This document shows, one piece after another, positions 1 through 12,495 of a DNA stretch of 64,000 nt. Source of the DNA: Enoplolaimus lenunculus (lineage: Eukaryota > Nematoda > Enoplea > Enoplida > Thoracostomopsidae); NCBI GenBank assembly GCA_030248215.1, contig JASANG010001739.1, positions 62,001 to 126,000 of the forward strand, in the 5' to 3' direction. The position numbers and the translations under genes are program-made. Numbering within the stretch: position 1 is the first letter of the stretch; each line of letters opens with the position of its first letter. Below the pieces are notes generated by a model. It searched no databases and was not told the origin of the DNA. It worked only from the letters and a program-made list of their open reading frames with translations.

Positions 1-146
1 AAAGGTAGTTGGTCACAATATGCGTTTGTGCTTTATAAGCCTAGATTGTTTAAGTAAATTGATTAAAAAGTAAGCATGTCCGAGCTTCGCTCAATTCATG
101 TATATAGTACCACTACGACATGCACAATATTTGTAGCTAATTTCAG

Positions 147-313
147 CTAACGCAACTCTGCCAGCAAAAGAAGCAAATGTAGAGGACACAAATGCCAGTG
201 AAGATAAAGCACCCAAAGGAACGCCTGTTGTTGACACCACAGATGCAAATGTAGCCAAGCAACAAGTTGAGCAGGAAGAGAAAAAAGATGAAGAAATCAA
301 AGCCGAACAATAG
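147..313 (+). CDS. possible terminal exon of an unrecognised plus-strand gene
   Basis: An open frame follows a plausible acceptor (tttcag ending at 146) and ends with TAG at 311-313. It would encode about 55 residues rich in Glu, Lys, Ala and Thr (starting ANATLPAKEANVED, ending EEKKDEEIKAEQ), a hydrophilic acidic tail of low complexity. No family is recognisable. It lies on the opposite strand to the Dishevelled gene, whose 3' part must continue left of the window, so if real it overlaps that gene or is nested in one of its introns. It could also be a chance frame; the case rests on frame length, the acceptor and the amino-acid composition only. Confidence 0.35.
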
Positions 314-1999
314 TACAAACAAAATATTGAATACGTAATATTACTGGTTACATAGAAATATTAAAAATGGCTAGCATATAAATCATTACAGGTTTAGGCA
401 AAAAGATCGCAACTTGGTGTCAAATTCAAGACTGTGCTGTTACATTCAAACCGGAACTGGTTATCACATTCTGGGTGCAACATTTTAGCATTACCAAAAG
501 TACAGTCACGGACAGAATTAAGTGCGCAGAAACCGCGATTGCGTCCACTGCGGTAGCAGTTGCGGTTTTGTAGTCGCGTCTGAGTGTTTCAGCGATCGCG
601 TCTCACACGCGGTTTGAGACGCGATCATAGACGCAACTTTGATTGCGTTTGCAGTCGCGGTTTGAACCGCGGTCGCAGTCATGGTTTGAACCGCAGTCCT
701 GCCCAAACACTTGTGGCAAGCTTCATTTTTTATAACTTTTGTCAGTTAAAGCTTTCAATCATTCCTTGTAGCGAAATACAAAAATTTCTCAATCGAAATT
801 GTCAGAAGGTCGACAAAATTTTCCGGAGCAGGAGATCAAAGTTCTGCTGGAGTCGGATTCAGACGTCATTTGATTGTACCTTGATATTAGCACAGTTACG
901 CCAGTTGCTTTCTCAAGAACTTAACATTCTCAACTGTTATATTTAAAACTTAATTGAGCCCAATTTCGTAGCAAGCTGCGGTTTGCTTATGAAAATCTTG
1001 TCATGTTCTTTTTTAGTATTGGGTCCAAAGCCCATTTTGCCTAATTGAACTATATTCATTATGAGCTGCTGTAATTCTGGACATAGGCTGTTGCAGGCTT
1101 CAACCTGAATTTAATGTCTTCAAATAACAACTTACAAAAACATAATCACGCCCACTCCCTTCAGTAATAATATAAGTACGAGGAACGGTAGCTATTAAAC
1201 AAACCGAGGTTCCAAAAAGTGGTTAAGCTGAAAGTTCCCGTTTCTGTTTGCATAACTTTTTTGTGTGAATGCTCACTGTATTAAACAACGGACAAGTACA
1301 ATACGTCATTTGCTTCTTAAATCTGCACAGAGTAATAAGCTAGCGTAACCACGGCTGTGACCGCAATTTTAGCCGCGTCGGTAACCGCGGCTGTTACCGC
1401 GAACCTGCGATCGTAATCGCGTTTTTTTCGTCCACGTAAATTGCGGTTGCGAGCGATCGCGATTGCGTCTGCGAACGATCGCGATTTGAACCGCGTTTGG
1501 GACGCGACCGCGGTTGCACTTAATTCTGTCCGTGACTGTACGTACAATGGATTCGAATGGAAATAACTAAACTATAATGAGAGTTATCCGCAGACTTATT
1601 CAATAACAGGCCCATAGAACACTGTTTGAAATACTTTCCGAGCGTGGGCAAAACGCTATTCTATAGAATTTTCTATAATTTTCGCAACGTAATTACTGTG
1701 AAAATCTAGAGCCGTCAGTTTCAATCTCAGTTTTAACAGCAAAATTAAGAACTACGTAAAAATTCTGTAGCACTATTTCCTTTGTTAGAATGACTCGATC
1801 AGTACGTTCTTTGAAATAATGGAAGGCTCAAAAAAATGCATGTGCCACAGAAAATTAAAATTCCTAATTTCGAAGGGAAAATATTAGAATACACAATATA
1901 CGCCGATTAAGTTTACGTATATATCATTAATGGAACTAATAATCAACAGAGAGCATGCCTTGGATGAATCCTCCAACGGCTTTATCTTTTAAAACTTAC
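314..1999. other. Dishevelled downstream intron, mostly MITE
   Basis: Between the possible plus-strand exon and the last visible Dishevelled exon I see no coding exon on either strand. The DEP-domain exons expected next in Dishevelled are not here. The stretch is dominated by the Tc1-like inverted-repeat element at 503-1538; 1540-1999 is unremarkable AT-rich sequence. Confidence 0.5.
503..1538. mobile_element. Tc1/mariner-type MITE, CpG-rich foldback
   Basis: The element starts CAGTCACGGACAGAATTAAG and ends with the exact inverse, flanked on both sides by the dinucleotide TA (501-502 and 1539-1540), the target duplication expected of Tc1/mariner/pogo elements. No transposase frame is present. 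Inside each end are strings of short CG-rich words such as gcgatcgcg, aaccgcggtcgcag and gcgattgcgtc in both orientations, so the ends can fold back far beyond the terminal repeat. This CpG density contrasts sharply with the surrounding AT-rich DNA. A truncated copy sits at 39480-39643. Confidence 0.8.
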
Positions 2000-4900
2000 G
2001 ATCTGCTTCAGGCACCGAGCTAGTTAGAGAGCCACTGTTTGACGTCATTGTACTTGCAGAAGGAGGGCGCGCTGGGCAATCATCTATAACAAAATTATTC
2101 AGAAAACAAAAAAGATGTCAAATTTTTATCAGGAAACTTCACTTCCAGTCACAGAATTCTCCCAGTACCTAGCTGCGGCATGGCTTGAAGAACCTTAAGA
2201 AGACAGGCAGAGGCAACGTGCAGTAGGCTTAATTTAAAAAGTACATATTATACAAAGACAAATGAGTACGACACAATTACAGCAGTAGAATCACATTGGA
2301 AGTTATTTCAATGGACGTTAATAACTAAGTCAAGGAAATGTTAACGAACGCAAGCGCAACATACTGCAAACGTATGGTCGTTAAAATAACTGTAAAACAA
2401 GGCAGAAGCCGATTACAACACAATGCACTCCTAAAATTACAAATCCTTCATTGACATTCTCCAATGCAGGGCGGCAATAAATGTTCGGATTCGGATTCGG
2501 CAAAAATTTGTGGTTCTGATTACGATTCAGTTGTGAAAAAGCCGAATCTAAAAGCCGAATCCAACAATGTTCGGCAGTATGTTTTTTAGTTTTAAACAAT
2601 TGAAATTTAAAATAACTTGTTATATTAAAAAAATTTTGTTTCAGGTCACAAATCTAAAACTGAGGTCGGGCACGAAATAGATTAACGTTTAAGTTATGCG
2701 GTTGGCATTGCGTTGATATTTTAAAAGAAATTAGAGTCATAGCTGAAATTTGCAATAGGTAAGACTCGGATTCGGATTCGGCAAATTTACAATGGATTTT
2801 CCACTCTGCTCTATTTAGGACCGCTTGTGAATTTTTGTTTATGCCTGCTTATTTTTATAATCACACATCTCTTACTTTGTGGCTGACATCCAGGTCCACC
2901 GACACCAATGTGCGCCACTGCGCCTTGTGATCCCAGAGCGACATTTCCGGGCATTGAACAGTACCCACCTAGCGGCGCGGGAGTCGATACACCTGGTGCG
3001 CCTCCGACCATTCGTTGAGCAGACTGCTGCAACTGCGGTGGTGGTTGCTGCGGCATGCCAGGCAGCATACCACCCAAACTACTCGGTCCAATCGGCGGTG
3101 TAACCATTTCGTTACGCATCGCGTTCGTATGAGCTACCCATGCACCTGGATCAATCGGTTGGACTGGATCGGTACGTGGAAGTGTAAAGTATCCTCCAAC
3201 GCGGGGTTTTGAATCCCAATTTTTAGCGACAACTAACTTAATTGGACCCGATGACGCAACTGCTTGCCGAAGCACAGCGACAGCTTCATCGTTCGATATT
3301 GAATGGTCAAAATGCACATCGTTTACTTGAATAATTAAATCGCCTTCTTCAATACGACCATCAAGCGCAACCGCACCGCCCTTCATTATCGACGCGACAT
3401 AAATCCCACCGTCGCCAGACTGATTGGTTTGGCCAACAATACTAATGCCCAACATGTGAACAGTATCTGTAAACAAAGGCAAACATGAATACACGTGTGG
3501 AAAACTTAAATATGTACTACACTACTTAACAAAAAGAACGCAGCAACAAACTAGTTGTGTAGCCGTGAATTGATGATATTAGCGAAAAAATTTTGAAGCA
3601 ACCTGATGACAACGTATATAAAGTATATAGCGTTCAACGAGCAATAGATATTATATATACATGGAACTATAGTTCCAGAAAGACCTGTGCCGGCGGTTTC
3701 AAGATACATTTACGCAAACGAACGTAACATTAAAAACACACACCGACACGTACCCATATTAAGTGTTACACTGACTATATTTAACGTAAGACTTGTATCC
3801 GTTATGCTGCTAAACGATGAAGTCTGAAAAATATTATTGTATTAAATACAGATTTGCCAAAACACCACTGATTGCTTGGTCAAATTAGAAACAAATTACT
3901 GCGTAAATATGGCTCAGATTGCACAAATCAATAGGAACCAGTCATAGTGGGACTATATGTATTGAGCGAAGCTCTAACACACATAAGCAGATTGGTTTTA
4001 GACGTTTTAAACAATTTATTCAGATTTCTCGCGCCCAAAAACCTTCAGTAAACCCTAATTATTATTGGAATAATTTTAAGTCCTAATTTTGTCTTGTCAA
4101 TTAAGCTAATATGCAAATTAGCTATTAGCTAACTATTCAATGATCGGTTTTGGAGGTTTGTAAACAATTTATTCCAATTCCTTGCACCTAAAAACCCTTT
4201 AGTGCTGTAATTATATTGCATTTAACCTTAATAATTAGTGAAATATTGTAAAAAGTCCTAATTTAGGCTTTTAAACTAAGCTAATATGCAAATTATCTTT
4301 TAGCTAACTACTCAATTATCGGTTTTGGAGGTTTGCAAACAGCCTATGCAGATTCTTCGCACCCAAAAACCCTATAATGCTGAAATTAGATCGCTTGTAA
4401 CTGTAATAATTAGTGAAATGATGTAGTTTTAATTTAGGCTTAATTAATTACGCAAATTAGCCTGTAGCTAATAAACGGCTCCAATTTTTAGAACCCCAAT
4501 GCGAGGTCAACACCCCACGATAATTGGCTTTCAAACAGAAAAAGTTTATCAAAATCGGTTCAGCCGTACCTGAGATTCTTTTCGGACGGACAGACAGACG
4601 AAAATCCACATTTCGACACCAGAGTACAAAACATAAAACGTTTCGCGAAACTCCGAGCTTCGGAGTTTCGCTTCGCTCAACTATGGCACCTGGACTTGAT
4701 TCTTTACGTAATACATTTCTTTGTATCCCTTAGAGTTTCGGTGCATAACTGTGCTCTTGCTTGGCTTTTTTGTAAACATAAATAAATTGTACCGAATAAA
4801 ACAAAACTACTTATAAAATCTGTAACGGTTTAGAACATACCCTGCTCATTGTTTGTCTGGGCCGACGCCGGTTTCGCCGCTTATGGCGCTGATACACACG

Positions 4901-7900
4901 GCTGACACTTGTAATATCCGTTGACGTAGAGAACCTAGCAGTACCAAAGCAGAAAAAATGTTATGTGAACCATACAATCAAAAAGAATGGCAGTAATTCA
5001 TTTTCAAACAAAATAAAATTGAAACTAGTTTTCACATTATTTTATATGATTTAAAGCGGCATTTAGCATCGTTCCCCAATAAACTCCGCTGGCCTTTGCA
5101 AATATATACGAAACATTTGCACAACACACAAAATTAAATTTTACAACATGGAACTTTTACGGACGGCGCCGTACGGGGACGACAAAGCCGTGCGGGTGGC
5201 GGACAGATCCGTGCGGGTGACGGACAGCGCCGTGCGGGTGACGGCCGGCGCCCTACGGGTGACGTACGGAGCCGTACGGGTGACGGACGGAGCCGTACGG
5301 GTGACGGACGGAGCCGTACGAGTGACGGACGGAGCCGTATAGTGACAGATGTAGCCGTACAGGTGACGTACGGAGCCGTACGGGTGACGGACGGTACCAT
5401 GTCGTGACAGACGGTACCGCACGTCAAACACCTATATCGCAACCCTGATTCTACAACCAACAACAAATCAGATTTAACACACACCTGCTTCGTTGATCGT
5501 CTTCGCTATCAACAAAGCTAGTCGTGTCCAGATCTGACTGAAACACTGCGGATCCGCCAGGACCTGCGTCACCGAAACGTGGAAAACCAAAATTCGGTGC
5601 TCCAGGTGGACCTATACTACCTGGTGTTTGTCCAAACCGATTTGACTGCGGCTGACAATTAGCGCCAACACCCATTGACCGTCGGCCTATAACCACATCA
5701 TTGTTATTGCTCTTAATTGTCAAACATGAATGTGAATACTGAATATGTGATATAGAATGAAAGTCATGTTATATTTCAAACGGCAATAAGATTCTGTAAC
5801 TACATTATTAAATAAATAAATATGTAATACATACAAATAAATATATACGTAGTTGTTTGCTTGGCTTTTTTATTAACTGTTGCATGCAGGGTTTCACCGG
5901 AAATCCTGCAAAAATTCAGTCCCTGTTCCAGATTCGTAATAATTTAAATATTGGAAATTTTGGCATTGAATACTTGTTAATTCGAAAAGCGTGTTTCCGC
6001 AATAAGTTCAGTTTTGTTAAAGCTCCTATATAAAAATCTGATGTACTTTCGAAAAACTTCATGACGAATTTGTTGAAAATTTGCTTCAAGCACTTTGACT
6101 CGTTTTCTAAATAGCAGAACAGTAATTCAGTGATGAAAATTATTTCAAATTCTAATCCCTGTTCCTGCAGAAGTTAATTCCTGTTAAAACCCTGGTAGCA
6201 GATCTAATCTAATGGTTAACCTACAGTGGATAACGAACTTAATTACCTACATAAACTATATGATTGTAGACTTGGCAGGGTTCAAACATAACTAATTTTT
6301 GTCGGAACTGGTATTACACTTTTTTGCCGGAACAAAAACAGGAACCGTTTTTGAAACAATTGCCAACACTAAATTGCTGTCTTACTTTTCAGTAAACCCG
6401 TTAAAAACGTGCCGTTAGCGAGCTTTTACGCTTTTTTCGTTTTCACCACTCCACTCGTGCAAAATCACTCACCAACAGGGTGCAACCGGAATTACAATTT
6501 ACCGGAACCGGAATTTGAAAATTTTATCGGAACCCGAACCGGAAAGTGAAAAATGCATTTCACCAAAAATTTCATTTTAATCTTATTTTTTGCTCTATTA
6601 TTTGTGAAATAACCTTAGTCGAACATAGATATTTATTTTATTTGTTGTATTTTAGATTTTCATCATCGACTGAAGTGAAATCCACCATCAATGGCTTATA
6701 TTCGGAGTACAAGTGGCTTTCAAAAGAGATTCTTAAAAATTAGCAAAGTTAAGAAAACGGCCAAATTATAATACCGGAATTTTTAAATCCGGTAAAAATT
6801 TACCGGAACCGGAACCGGAAGGTGAAAAAATGCCGGAACCGGAATTCCGGTTGCACCCTGCTCACCAAATATTTCATTTTAACAATTTATTAACTAAATT
6901 GAATGAGATCAAAAGCACGAAGCTCGACTAATAATTTTGAGTTCCAATTTTTTTAATGTCAATATAACTTAGCACAACACCGTAAAATTCCAATTCCTGT
7001 GTTAAGCAATGCCGGAACAGGAATCGATTTTTCGCGGGAATTCCGACCGAAATAAGAAGTCCGCTAGAGCCATGTGAAACAATCTCACCTTTGACGTACA
7101 GCTGCAAGTAAAAACCATTATATACCTGTATCTCGAAAAGGAGATCTAAATGTACGGCGATCCAGTTTGCTGCCATGTCGAGGAACTAAAAACACAATAA
7201 AAATTTCTCCTACAAAATGGCAATATTAAAACACTATTATTTTTATTTCCAATACGAAACTACTAGCTAGTTAGCCTACACACACAAATTTTTCTTTCCC
7301 GCAAACAAACAAAACATCATCAGCAAGAACAGTGCTTAAACTTTAAAACTAGCAATGAAAAGTTCATTGAATCTTAGACCTTGATTACAACAATGCAGAC
7401 GCAACTCCATATAGGCCCTTTCCTGCGTAAAATATCAAAATTCGAATAAAAAGCTACAGAGTATAACGTACATCTAGGAAGCCCTGATATTGTTGATTCA
7501 GTTTCTGATGTACATCCCGATTGTTCCAACGCGTCAGTGTTAGCACTAAAGAGTGAAAAACTAATTAAACTTTATTGATCGAAGCTAGGAATTTCGCGAA
7601 GCGTTGTAAGTTTTGTATTCTGGGGTCGAAAAAACTGAATAAAATGTTTACAAACCTCCAAAACCGACAAATGAATAGTTAGCTAATAACTAATTTGCAT
7701 ATTGCCTTAATTGCTTACGTGTGTTCGAGCTTCGCTCAATAAATGTAGTCCCACGACTGGTATATTATGATATCAGTACATTAATTCTACGCCTGGTGAC
7801 AGCAGAAGTTTAGATTCGTTGGCAAAAATTGGCGGTTTACACTCGGATTCTTGTAATTCGCCGTTCACAATAATTTTGTCAACGGTGCCACAAATGCTAT

Positions 7901-10900
7901 TTTAAACAAGGGCAGGCCATTTTCCAAACGGGCTCGTGATAGCTGTAGTCTATAAGAGATTTTTCTCTTATAGCCCAGGTCTATCAGGTGTCACCGCTTT
8001 CTTCGAAACTCGTGAAAGCTCTGGGCTATCACTAAAATTTTACTTCATATATTACACAATATTTATATGTGTTATGAAACAAAAACACGCGTAGACTTTC
8101 GACCTTATATAACAACCCAGATTATAAACTGAAATTATTTATGCTGAGTTATCCTGAAATTATTTGTCTTGAGTCAGAATGAAATTCTTTACCCTAAGTT
8201 AACCTGTTTGTCCTGAGCTGTCTCTTAGCAAAGGCGTCAAAGTTGGAAATATTTGACCTTAAATAACCCGACAGGTTTGTGCGGTAAATTGCATTGTGTG
8301 CGTTTGTATTCTCCTTGCGTATATGTTTTGAGTGGCTAGCTTTGAGAAAATTTGTGACAGCCCAGCCGATCACTAGTTTCAAGGAAGGCGGTGACATTTG
8401 ATAGCCCTAATCGATAAGAGATTTTATGGCACCATTGCCAAAATTGTGAACGACGCAAAAACGGTTTTGAAAAAGCCGAATTCAAAGTAGGATCAGCAAC
8501 ATTTGTTTGTGGTTTTGCGCGTTTGAATATATATACGTACTGACAAAGATTCGAATACAAACAAACATACATATGTACATAACTAACTTTTACAACATAA
8601 AAATTAAGGATGGCGCTATACTTCTGATTTCGGCCGCAGACCGTCATCATGCAGTATCGTACGTGAGCAATTGAGGTGCGATACCGTATGGTGTCGGCCG
8701 CCGACCTCAGACAAGTATTAGCGCAATTCTAAATCAACGCTAAAAAGTCTCAAATGTAGCACGAGACTTGCAAATTTATAACAGCTGAATCCTTATCTTT
8801 GAAATTTAGAACGCTGAGCAAACAAAATCAACTAGCAATAAGACACACACAGATTCCAACTTGTTTGAAGTAGGAATTCCAACCGGAATCGGTTTACGAG
8901 ATTATCAAAATTATCCGGGTAAACAATATACTAATTTTTCCGGATATGTGGAGAGGTATCCCACAAGATGTGCCGGATACGCGGATAATTTTTTTATCCG
9001 GTGTCCGTCACTAGCAATGACTTTTCCACATTTTTTGTAAATTAGCTGCCAAAATGAATCTCGATGAATCCTGATGCAAGAAATAAAAATTCAGCGTCGA
9101 ACAATATAAAGTAGACAAATTGCTAAACAGAAAGGGTAATAACGAGATGGCTAAAGTAACACCAGCCATTGTTATATACAACGCAAATCTTCAGAACTTC
9201 CGATTCCGGCTCGTAGCCAAAAACGGAATCGGATATTATTTAGAGTCGAAATTCTAACCAGAAGACGAATAATTCCGTTTGTGCAATGGACTCAAGGATA
9301 TTTTATTTATGTATCCGGCGGCAACATGCCAAACATTATACGAAAATCATATCCAAAAACAACTTCAATGTTCAATGTATGTACCATTTCCACGTTTTGA
9401 GAACTTACTGGAAACTAGGTGGGCGCCCATCACTTGTAACTTGCGTTCGAAGTCCTCCTGAAAGATTATGTCCAGCGCCTGCATTGCCAGATGCCACTGG
9501 AATGGGTGTCATGATGTTTCGTTGAGTACATTGTGAAGTTGTGTCGGAATTTGCACTACCTTCCGCACTGACTAGCTAAAACAAAAATTGTACCTGTAAC
9601 TTTGTCATCTAAGGTAAGGAGTGCAAAGGGTGTCTTTTCTTTAGTTGCAATGTTCAAACAACAGTTTTTTAGCTAACGGTTCTTCGACAAGAAATCATCC
9701 AGGCAAGTAATTCAGGACTGTGAATACCCGGGAAGGGAGTCTCGGTCTCGGCAAGTCTCGGTGTTTGGCAGGTCTCTTTTTTAGTCTCGGCGGTTTCGAG
9801 CCGAGACAAGAAGTCGGGGGTTAAACGCAAATGTATACCTGTATTATTGAAGCAAGTGTTGTCTGAAAAATAAAATTAGGAATCTGAATTTTTATTGTTA
9901 CGCAATTATTATGAGTACATATTCCGAAAAAACACAAAAAATGAGAAAAACACAAAACTATGAAAATATTAATATTTTTTCGGGCATGACCAGAAACGGC
10001 CACATCGAGATTTTTCATGGCCGGTCTTAGTAGTCAAGTCTCTGTTTTTAACCAAGACCGGCCATACCCACTGATAATCGTGCGTGCACTGAAAGTGGGC
10101 TTTCGTAGTTGCGCACTGTGTGTCTTTTACTTCCATAACTCTGCCATCGCAAACTTCCTTAAATGTTTAAACTAAACTCACCCAGCAGATTATGCGCCCT
10201 TGAAATTTTGGCAGTTTAGCGTTATCTTCGAACACTTCTTCTTTAACTGCGGAACTGAAAATATTCTGATTATTTCATAGGTGCACAACAGGAACTAAAT
10301 TTTGGCGGAACAAAAGCAGGAATTGAATTTTTTGACAGGAACTGGAACAGGAATTTGAAATGATTTTCCTCACCGAAATACTGTTGGACTTTTTAGAAAT
10401 CTTGCCAAAAAAATGATCTAAGAGAGTTTTCAGCTATTTCATCATCAAGTTTGGCGAAAACACATCAGAAACAATTCAGTAAAAAAATTAATAACTAATT
10501 GCGACAACACTCTATTCGAAATAACGAATTATCAAAGACATAGTTTCCAAAATTTAAGTGATTATGAATAATTTCTCCCAAAACCGTAAAAATTTCGGCT
10601 CCTGCATCTTTGAATGCAGAATCTTTACGTCCGCCACACAAGTGTTCACTGTTAATTTTATAGAAATCGAAAGATCGCCGACCTCGCCACCCACACAAGT
10701 TTTCATTTTCCTAAATCTAAGAGACTAAGTTTACGCTAATCCTACCTTAGTTACGTAATCCTAAGTCTCCGCCTAATTTATTAATCCATAACTTTGTTAA
10801 CAGTTCATTTTACAGAAATCAAAAGATCTTCGATCTCGCCACCCACACATGTTTTTATTTTTTAAGCCTAAGACTAGGCTTATGTTAAACCTACCTTAGA

Positions 10901-11316
10901 TAATCCTAAGCCTAAGCCTATTTTATATTATGTGACGAAAAAATGTAAAGAAATGCCGTTTCATAATTTCGTCCTCTACGTTTGATATCGCCACGTTTGA
11001 TATCTTGAATGACTCAACAATACTACGTATGAGTTGTGGCGTTTGCAGCTTACGCTAAACACGAAAAAACTGTGCTGCGTTTTTCTTTAACAACCACCAA
11101 TGTGGTCGACAAATCAGCATTTTCTTACGCATTCAAATACGTAACTTACCCCAAGTCTGCGTCCATTGTTTTAAAGAAAAACTTGAAATTCGTTTTCAAG
11201 TGGTTCAGCGTTATTAATGCATATTTGAAATCAGCAAGAGTTATTTCTGTTCCGGGTACGCGGATGCGATACGGAGTCTCTTCTTCTTCATGGTAGTATG
11301 TCACCAATGTCTCCAT
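2000..11316 (-). CDS. DVL: Dishevelled (DIX-PDZ part; 3' end outside window)
   Basis: Dishevelled is the cytoplasmic scaffold that links Frizzled receptors to beta-catenin and planar-polarity signalling. Ten phase-consistent exons (minus strand): 11316-11150, 10254-10182, 9575-9409, 7545-7472, 7185-7126, 5686-5485, 4934-4841, 3823-3754, 3466-2876, 2083-2000, giving 527 codons before the window edge. The DIX domain (about residues 1-82) starts [17 protein letters not shown] and ends [21 protein letters not shown]-like linker [14 protein letters not shown] follows, then an acidic-Ser stretch ([12 protein letters not shown]) and a basic cluster ([16 protein letters not shown]). The invariant [20 protein letters not shown] precedes the PDZ domain, with LGISIVG as carboxylate-binding loop and [20 protein letters not shown]. 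After PDZ come [17 protein letters not shown] and a Gly/Pro/Gln-rich tail. The DEP domain is not in the window. The ATG at 11316 opens the DIX domain directly, as in the family. Confidence 0.93.
2467..2795. mobile_element. truncated hAT-like MITE (CAGGGCGGCA family)
   Basis: One end reads CAGGGCGGCAATAAATG and leads into repeated gattcggattcggc words; the other end is lost near 2795. It belongs to the same family as the full copy at 19124-19473. It lies in the intron between Dishevelled exons 9 and 10. Confidence 0.6.
3940..4695. repeat. interspersed repeat with three ~170-bp internal subunits
   Basis: Three consecutive subunits share ctaatatgcaaatta, ttagctaact, tcggttttggaggtttg and gcacc(c/t)aaaaaccc. 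A GACA-rich stretch follows (cggacggacagacagacgaa) after aaaatcggttcagccgtacc, a tail type seen at the ends of many invertebrate repeats. The outer edges carry related inverted words (attgagcgaagct near 3962 and gcttcgctcaacta near 4671). Copies or pieces recur at 79-120 and 7585-7765. It sits in the intron between Dishevelled exons 7 and 8. Confidence 0.65.
5158..5425. repeat. CpG-rich 21-bp minisatellite
   Basis: About a dozen tandem units of 21 bp, consensus near gtgacggacggagccgtacgg, lie in the intron between Dishevelled exons 6 and 7. Because 21 is a multiple of three, three frames stay open right through it (two on the minus strand, one on plus), giving repetitive pseudo-peptides; I do not treat these as genes. 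The units are G+C- and CpG-rich against an AT-rich background, and the central ones are nearly identical, so the array is probably young. Confidence 0.85.
5887..6194. mobile_element. hAT-like MITE with CAGGGTTT ends
   Basis: Begins CAGGGTTTCACCGG and ends TTAAAACCCTG, about 308 bp, with no coding capacity. The 8 bp on either side (gttgcatg and gtagcaga) agree at 5 positions, consistent with a decayed hAT target duplication. The subterminal text (aattcctgttaaaac; tccctgttcc) ties it to the 'ggaacaggaa' family at 6276-7045, 10285-10600, 50470-50750 and 51500-51700. Confidence 0.55.
6276..7045. mobile_element. 'ggaacaggaa' MITE split by a younger hAT MITE
   Basis: Left part 6276-6475 starts CAGGGTTCAAAC and contains gccggaacaaaaacagg; the right part 6861-7045 contains tgccggaacaggaatc and gggaattccgaccg. 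The two halves are interrupted by a complete hAT MITE at 6476-6860 with its own target duplication, so this element was already in place when the second one landed. Confidence 0.6.
6476..6860. mobile_element. hAT-like MITE (CAGGGTGCAACCGG family), intact
   Basis: 385 bp with terminal inverted repeats CAGGGTGCAACCGGAATT and its inverse, followed inside both ends by repeated ccggaacc words. It is flanked by a perfect 8-bp direct repeat, ctcaccaa (6468-6475 and 6861-6868), the target-site length of the hAT superfamily. The interior is AT-rich and noncoding; a 63-65 residue open frame that recurs in copies on both strands is only a by-product of the repeat. Other copies: 11895-12292 and 15761-16149, with degraded ones near 16780-16845, 17345-17695 and 56101-56455. 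Confidence 0.9.
7585..7765 (-). repeat. reverse fragment of the 3940-4695 repeat
   Basis: On the minus strand this matches the repeat at 3940: tgcaaattag, tcggttttggaggtttg and attgagcgaagctc are all present, in that family's order. It is truncated and lies in the Dishevelled intron between exons 3 and 4. Confidence 0.6.
8605..8705. repeat. short inverted repeat, GGCGCTATACTT family
   Basis: Carries ggatggcgctatacttct at one side and gcgataccgtatggtgtcg at the other, with a ggccgc-rich middle that folds back. A longer relative is at 48030-48225 in a TSG101 intron (gggtggcgctatacttat and gataccgtatggtgacg). Two independent copies mark it as a dispersed family; no superfamily can be assigned. 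Confidence 0.5.
9735..10071. repeat. diverged MITE of the GTCTCGG family
   Basis: Shares gagtctcggtctcgg and ccaagaccggcc with the complete element at 54520-54880 but lacks clean ends. Lies in the Dishevelled intron between exons 2 and 3. Confidence 0.5.
10285..10930. repeat. 'ggaacaggaa' MITE fragment and TTAGGC-like tract
   Basis: 10285-10600 matches 50470-50750 closely (ctgttggactttttagaaat, agctatttcatcatcaag, gcgaaaacacatcagaaa). 10700-10930 holds degenerate taagcctaagcc words like those inside the MITE at 44620-44761. No exon seen. Confidence 0.5.
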
Positions 11317-11464
11317 TTTAAAATTCAGAAGAACGTTGTTACATAGTATTGTATTTACATTTGTTTACGTTAATATTCACGTAGTACTGTCATATATAAT
11401 TTGGATAGGCTAGGGTACGACTGTTTCTGTTCTAAGCGCTTTGGGCTGAAAATAAGGGGCATTC

Positions 11465-11775
11465 ATAGAAGGTTTCTTCAGTCCCATGAGCCATGGCCGA
11501 CAGAATCTCATTCCAGCATGCTACCACTGAACCACTCCGCCTCACAATCATCTGCCGAGTTCCTACGTTAAACTCGACATTTTATTCTACGTTAACCTGG
11601 ACATTTTACTACCATGTATATATCTTAGTTCTTGCTACGAAATTTCGATCCCACAAAGTATGACCGATAAATACTCAGGCCAGCTTACTACCACTGAGCC
11701 ACGACGCCTCACAATCAGCTGCTGATTGTTTACGTTTTATGCCTTATAAGAACCTCAACATTTTACTACATGATT
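11465..11775 (-). repeat. two copies of a tRNA-derived SINE
   Basis: Read on the minus strand, two head-to-tail copies (about 11600-11465 and 11775-11640) contain aacaatcagcagctgattgtgaggcg followed by an A-box-like gtggctcagtggtag, as in the copy at 63405-63560 on plus. The upstream leader gaggttcttataaggc is shared too. These are pol III-type SINE heads, not functional tRNAs: stems are poorly paired and no normal B box stands at tRNA spacing. Confidence 0.6.
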
Positions 11776-11829
11776 TCGGTTCTTCTGCCTTTTACTGCTG
11801 CGGCATATGAATGCACTACATACGAATTC

Positions 11830-12495
11830 CAGGGATCGACCGGATATTAATTTTACCGGATACCGGATCCGGATAGTGAATTTTGTACCGGAACCAGGGT
11901 GCAACCGGAATTCCGGTTCCGGTTCCGGCATTTTTTCACCTTCCGGTTCCGGTTCCGGTAAATTTTTACCGGATTTAAAAATTCCGGTATTATAATTTGG
12001 CCGTTTTCTTAACTTTGCTAATTTTTAAGAATCTCTTTTGAAAGCCACTTGTACTCCGAATATAAGCCATTGATGGTGGATTTCACTTCAGTCGATGATG
12101 AAAATCTAAAATACAACAAATAAAATAAATACCTATGTTCGACTAAGGTTATTTCACAAATAATAGAGCAAAAAAATAAGATTAAAATGAAATTTTTGGT
12201 GAAATGCATTTTTCATTTTCCGGTTCCGGTTCCGGTAAAATTTTCAAATTCCGGTTCCGGTTCCGGTAAATTGTAATTCCGGTTGCACCCTGACCGGAAC
12301 CGAAGTCGGATGTTAATCGTACATAGGATCTAAAAATGTACTGTTGGAAGTATTTGAGTCGTGCAAAAATATGTATTTGTGGATCTAAGATTAATTTTTG
12401 GTTTGGATTTTTCTTTGTCCATTCATGAATTTGTCACAATTGCAGTCGCTTCAAAATATCTAGTACTTTGACGTGCAAAAAACAGTCAATAAGTT
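11830..12495. mobile_element. MITE (CAGGGATCGACCGG family) split by hAT MITE
   Basis: The left part 11830-11894 starts CAGGGATCGACCGGATATTA. The right part from 12293 carries tcgtgcaaaaatatgtattt and cagtcgcttcaaaata, matching the complete relative at 56831-57234. The far terminal repeat is missing; homology fades near 12495. The interruption at 11895-12292 is a separate, younger element. Confidence 0.65.
11895..12292. mobile_element. hAT-like MITE nested inside another MITE
   Basis: 398 bp, CAGGGTGCAACCGGAATT at one end and its inverse at the other, in reverse orientation relative to the copy at 6476. The flanks are a perfect 8-bp duplication, accggaac (11887-11894 and 12293-12300). The target is itself a ccggaac word of the host MITE, so this family may land in its own kind of sequence. 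Confidence 0.9.
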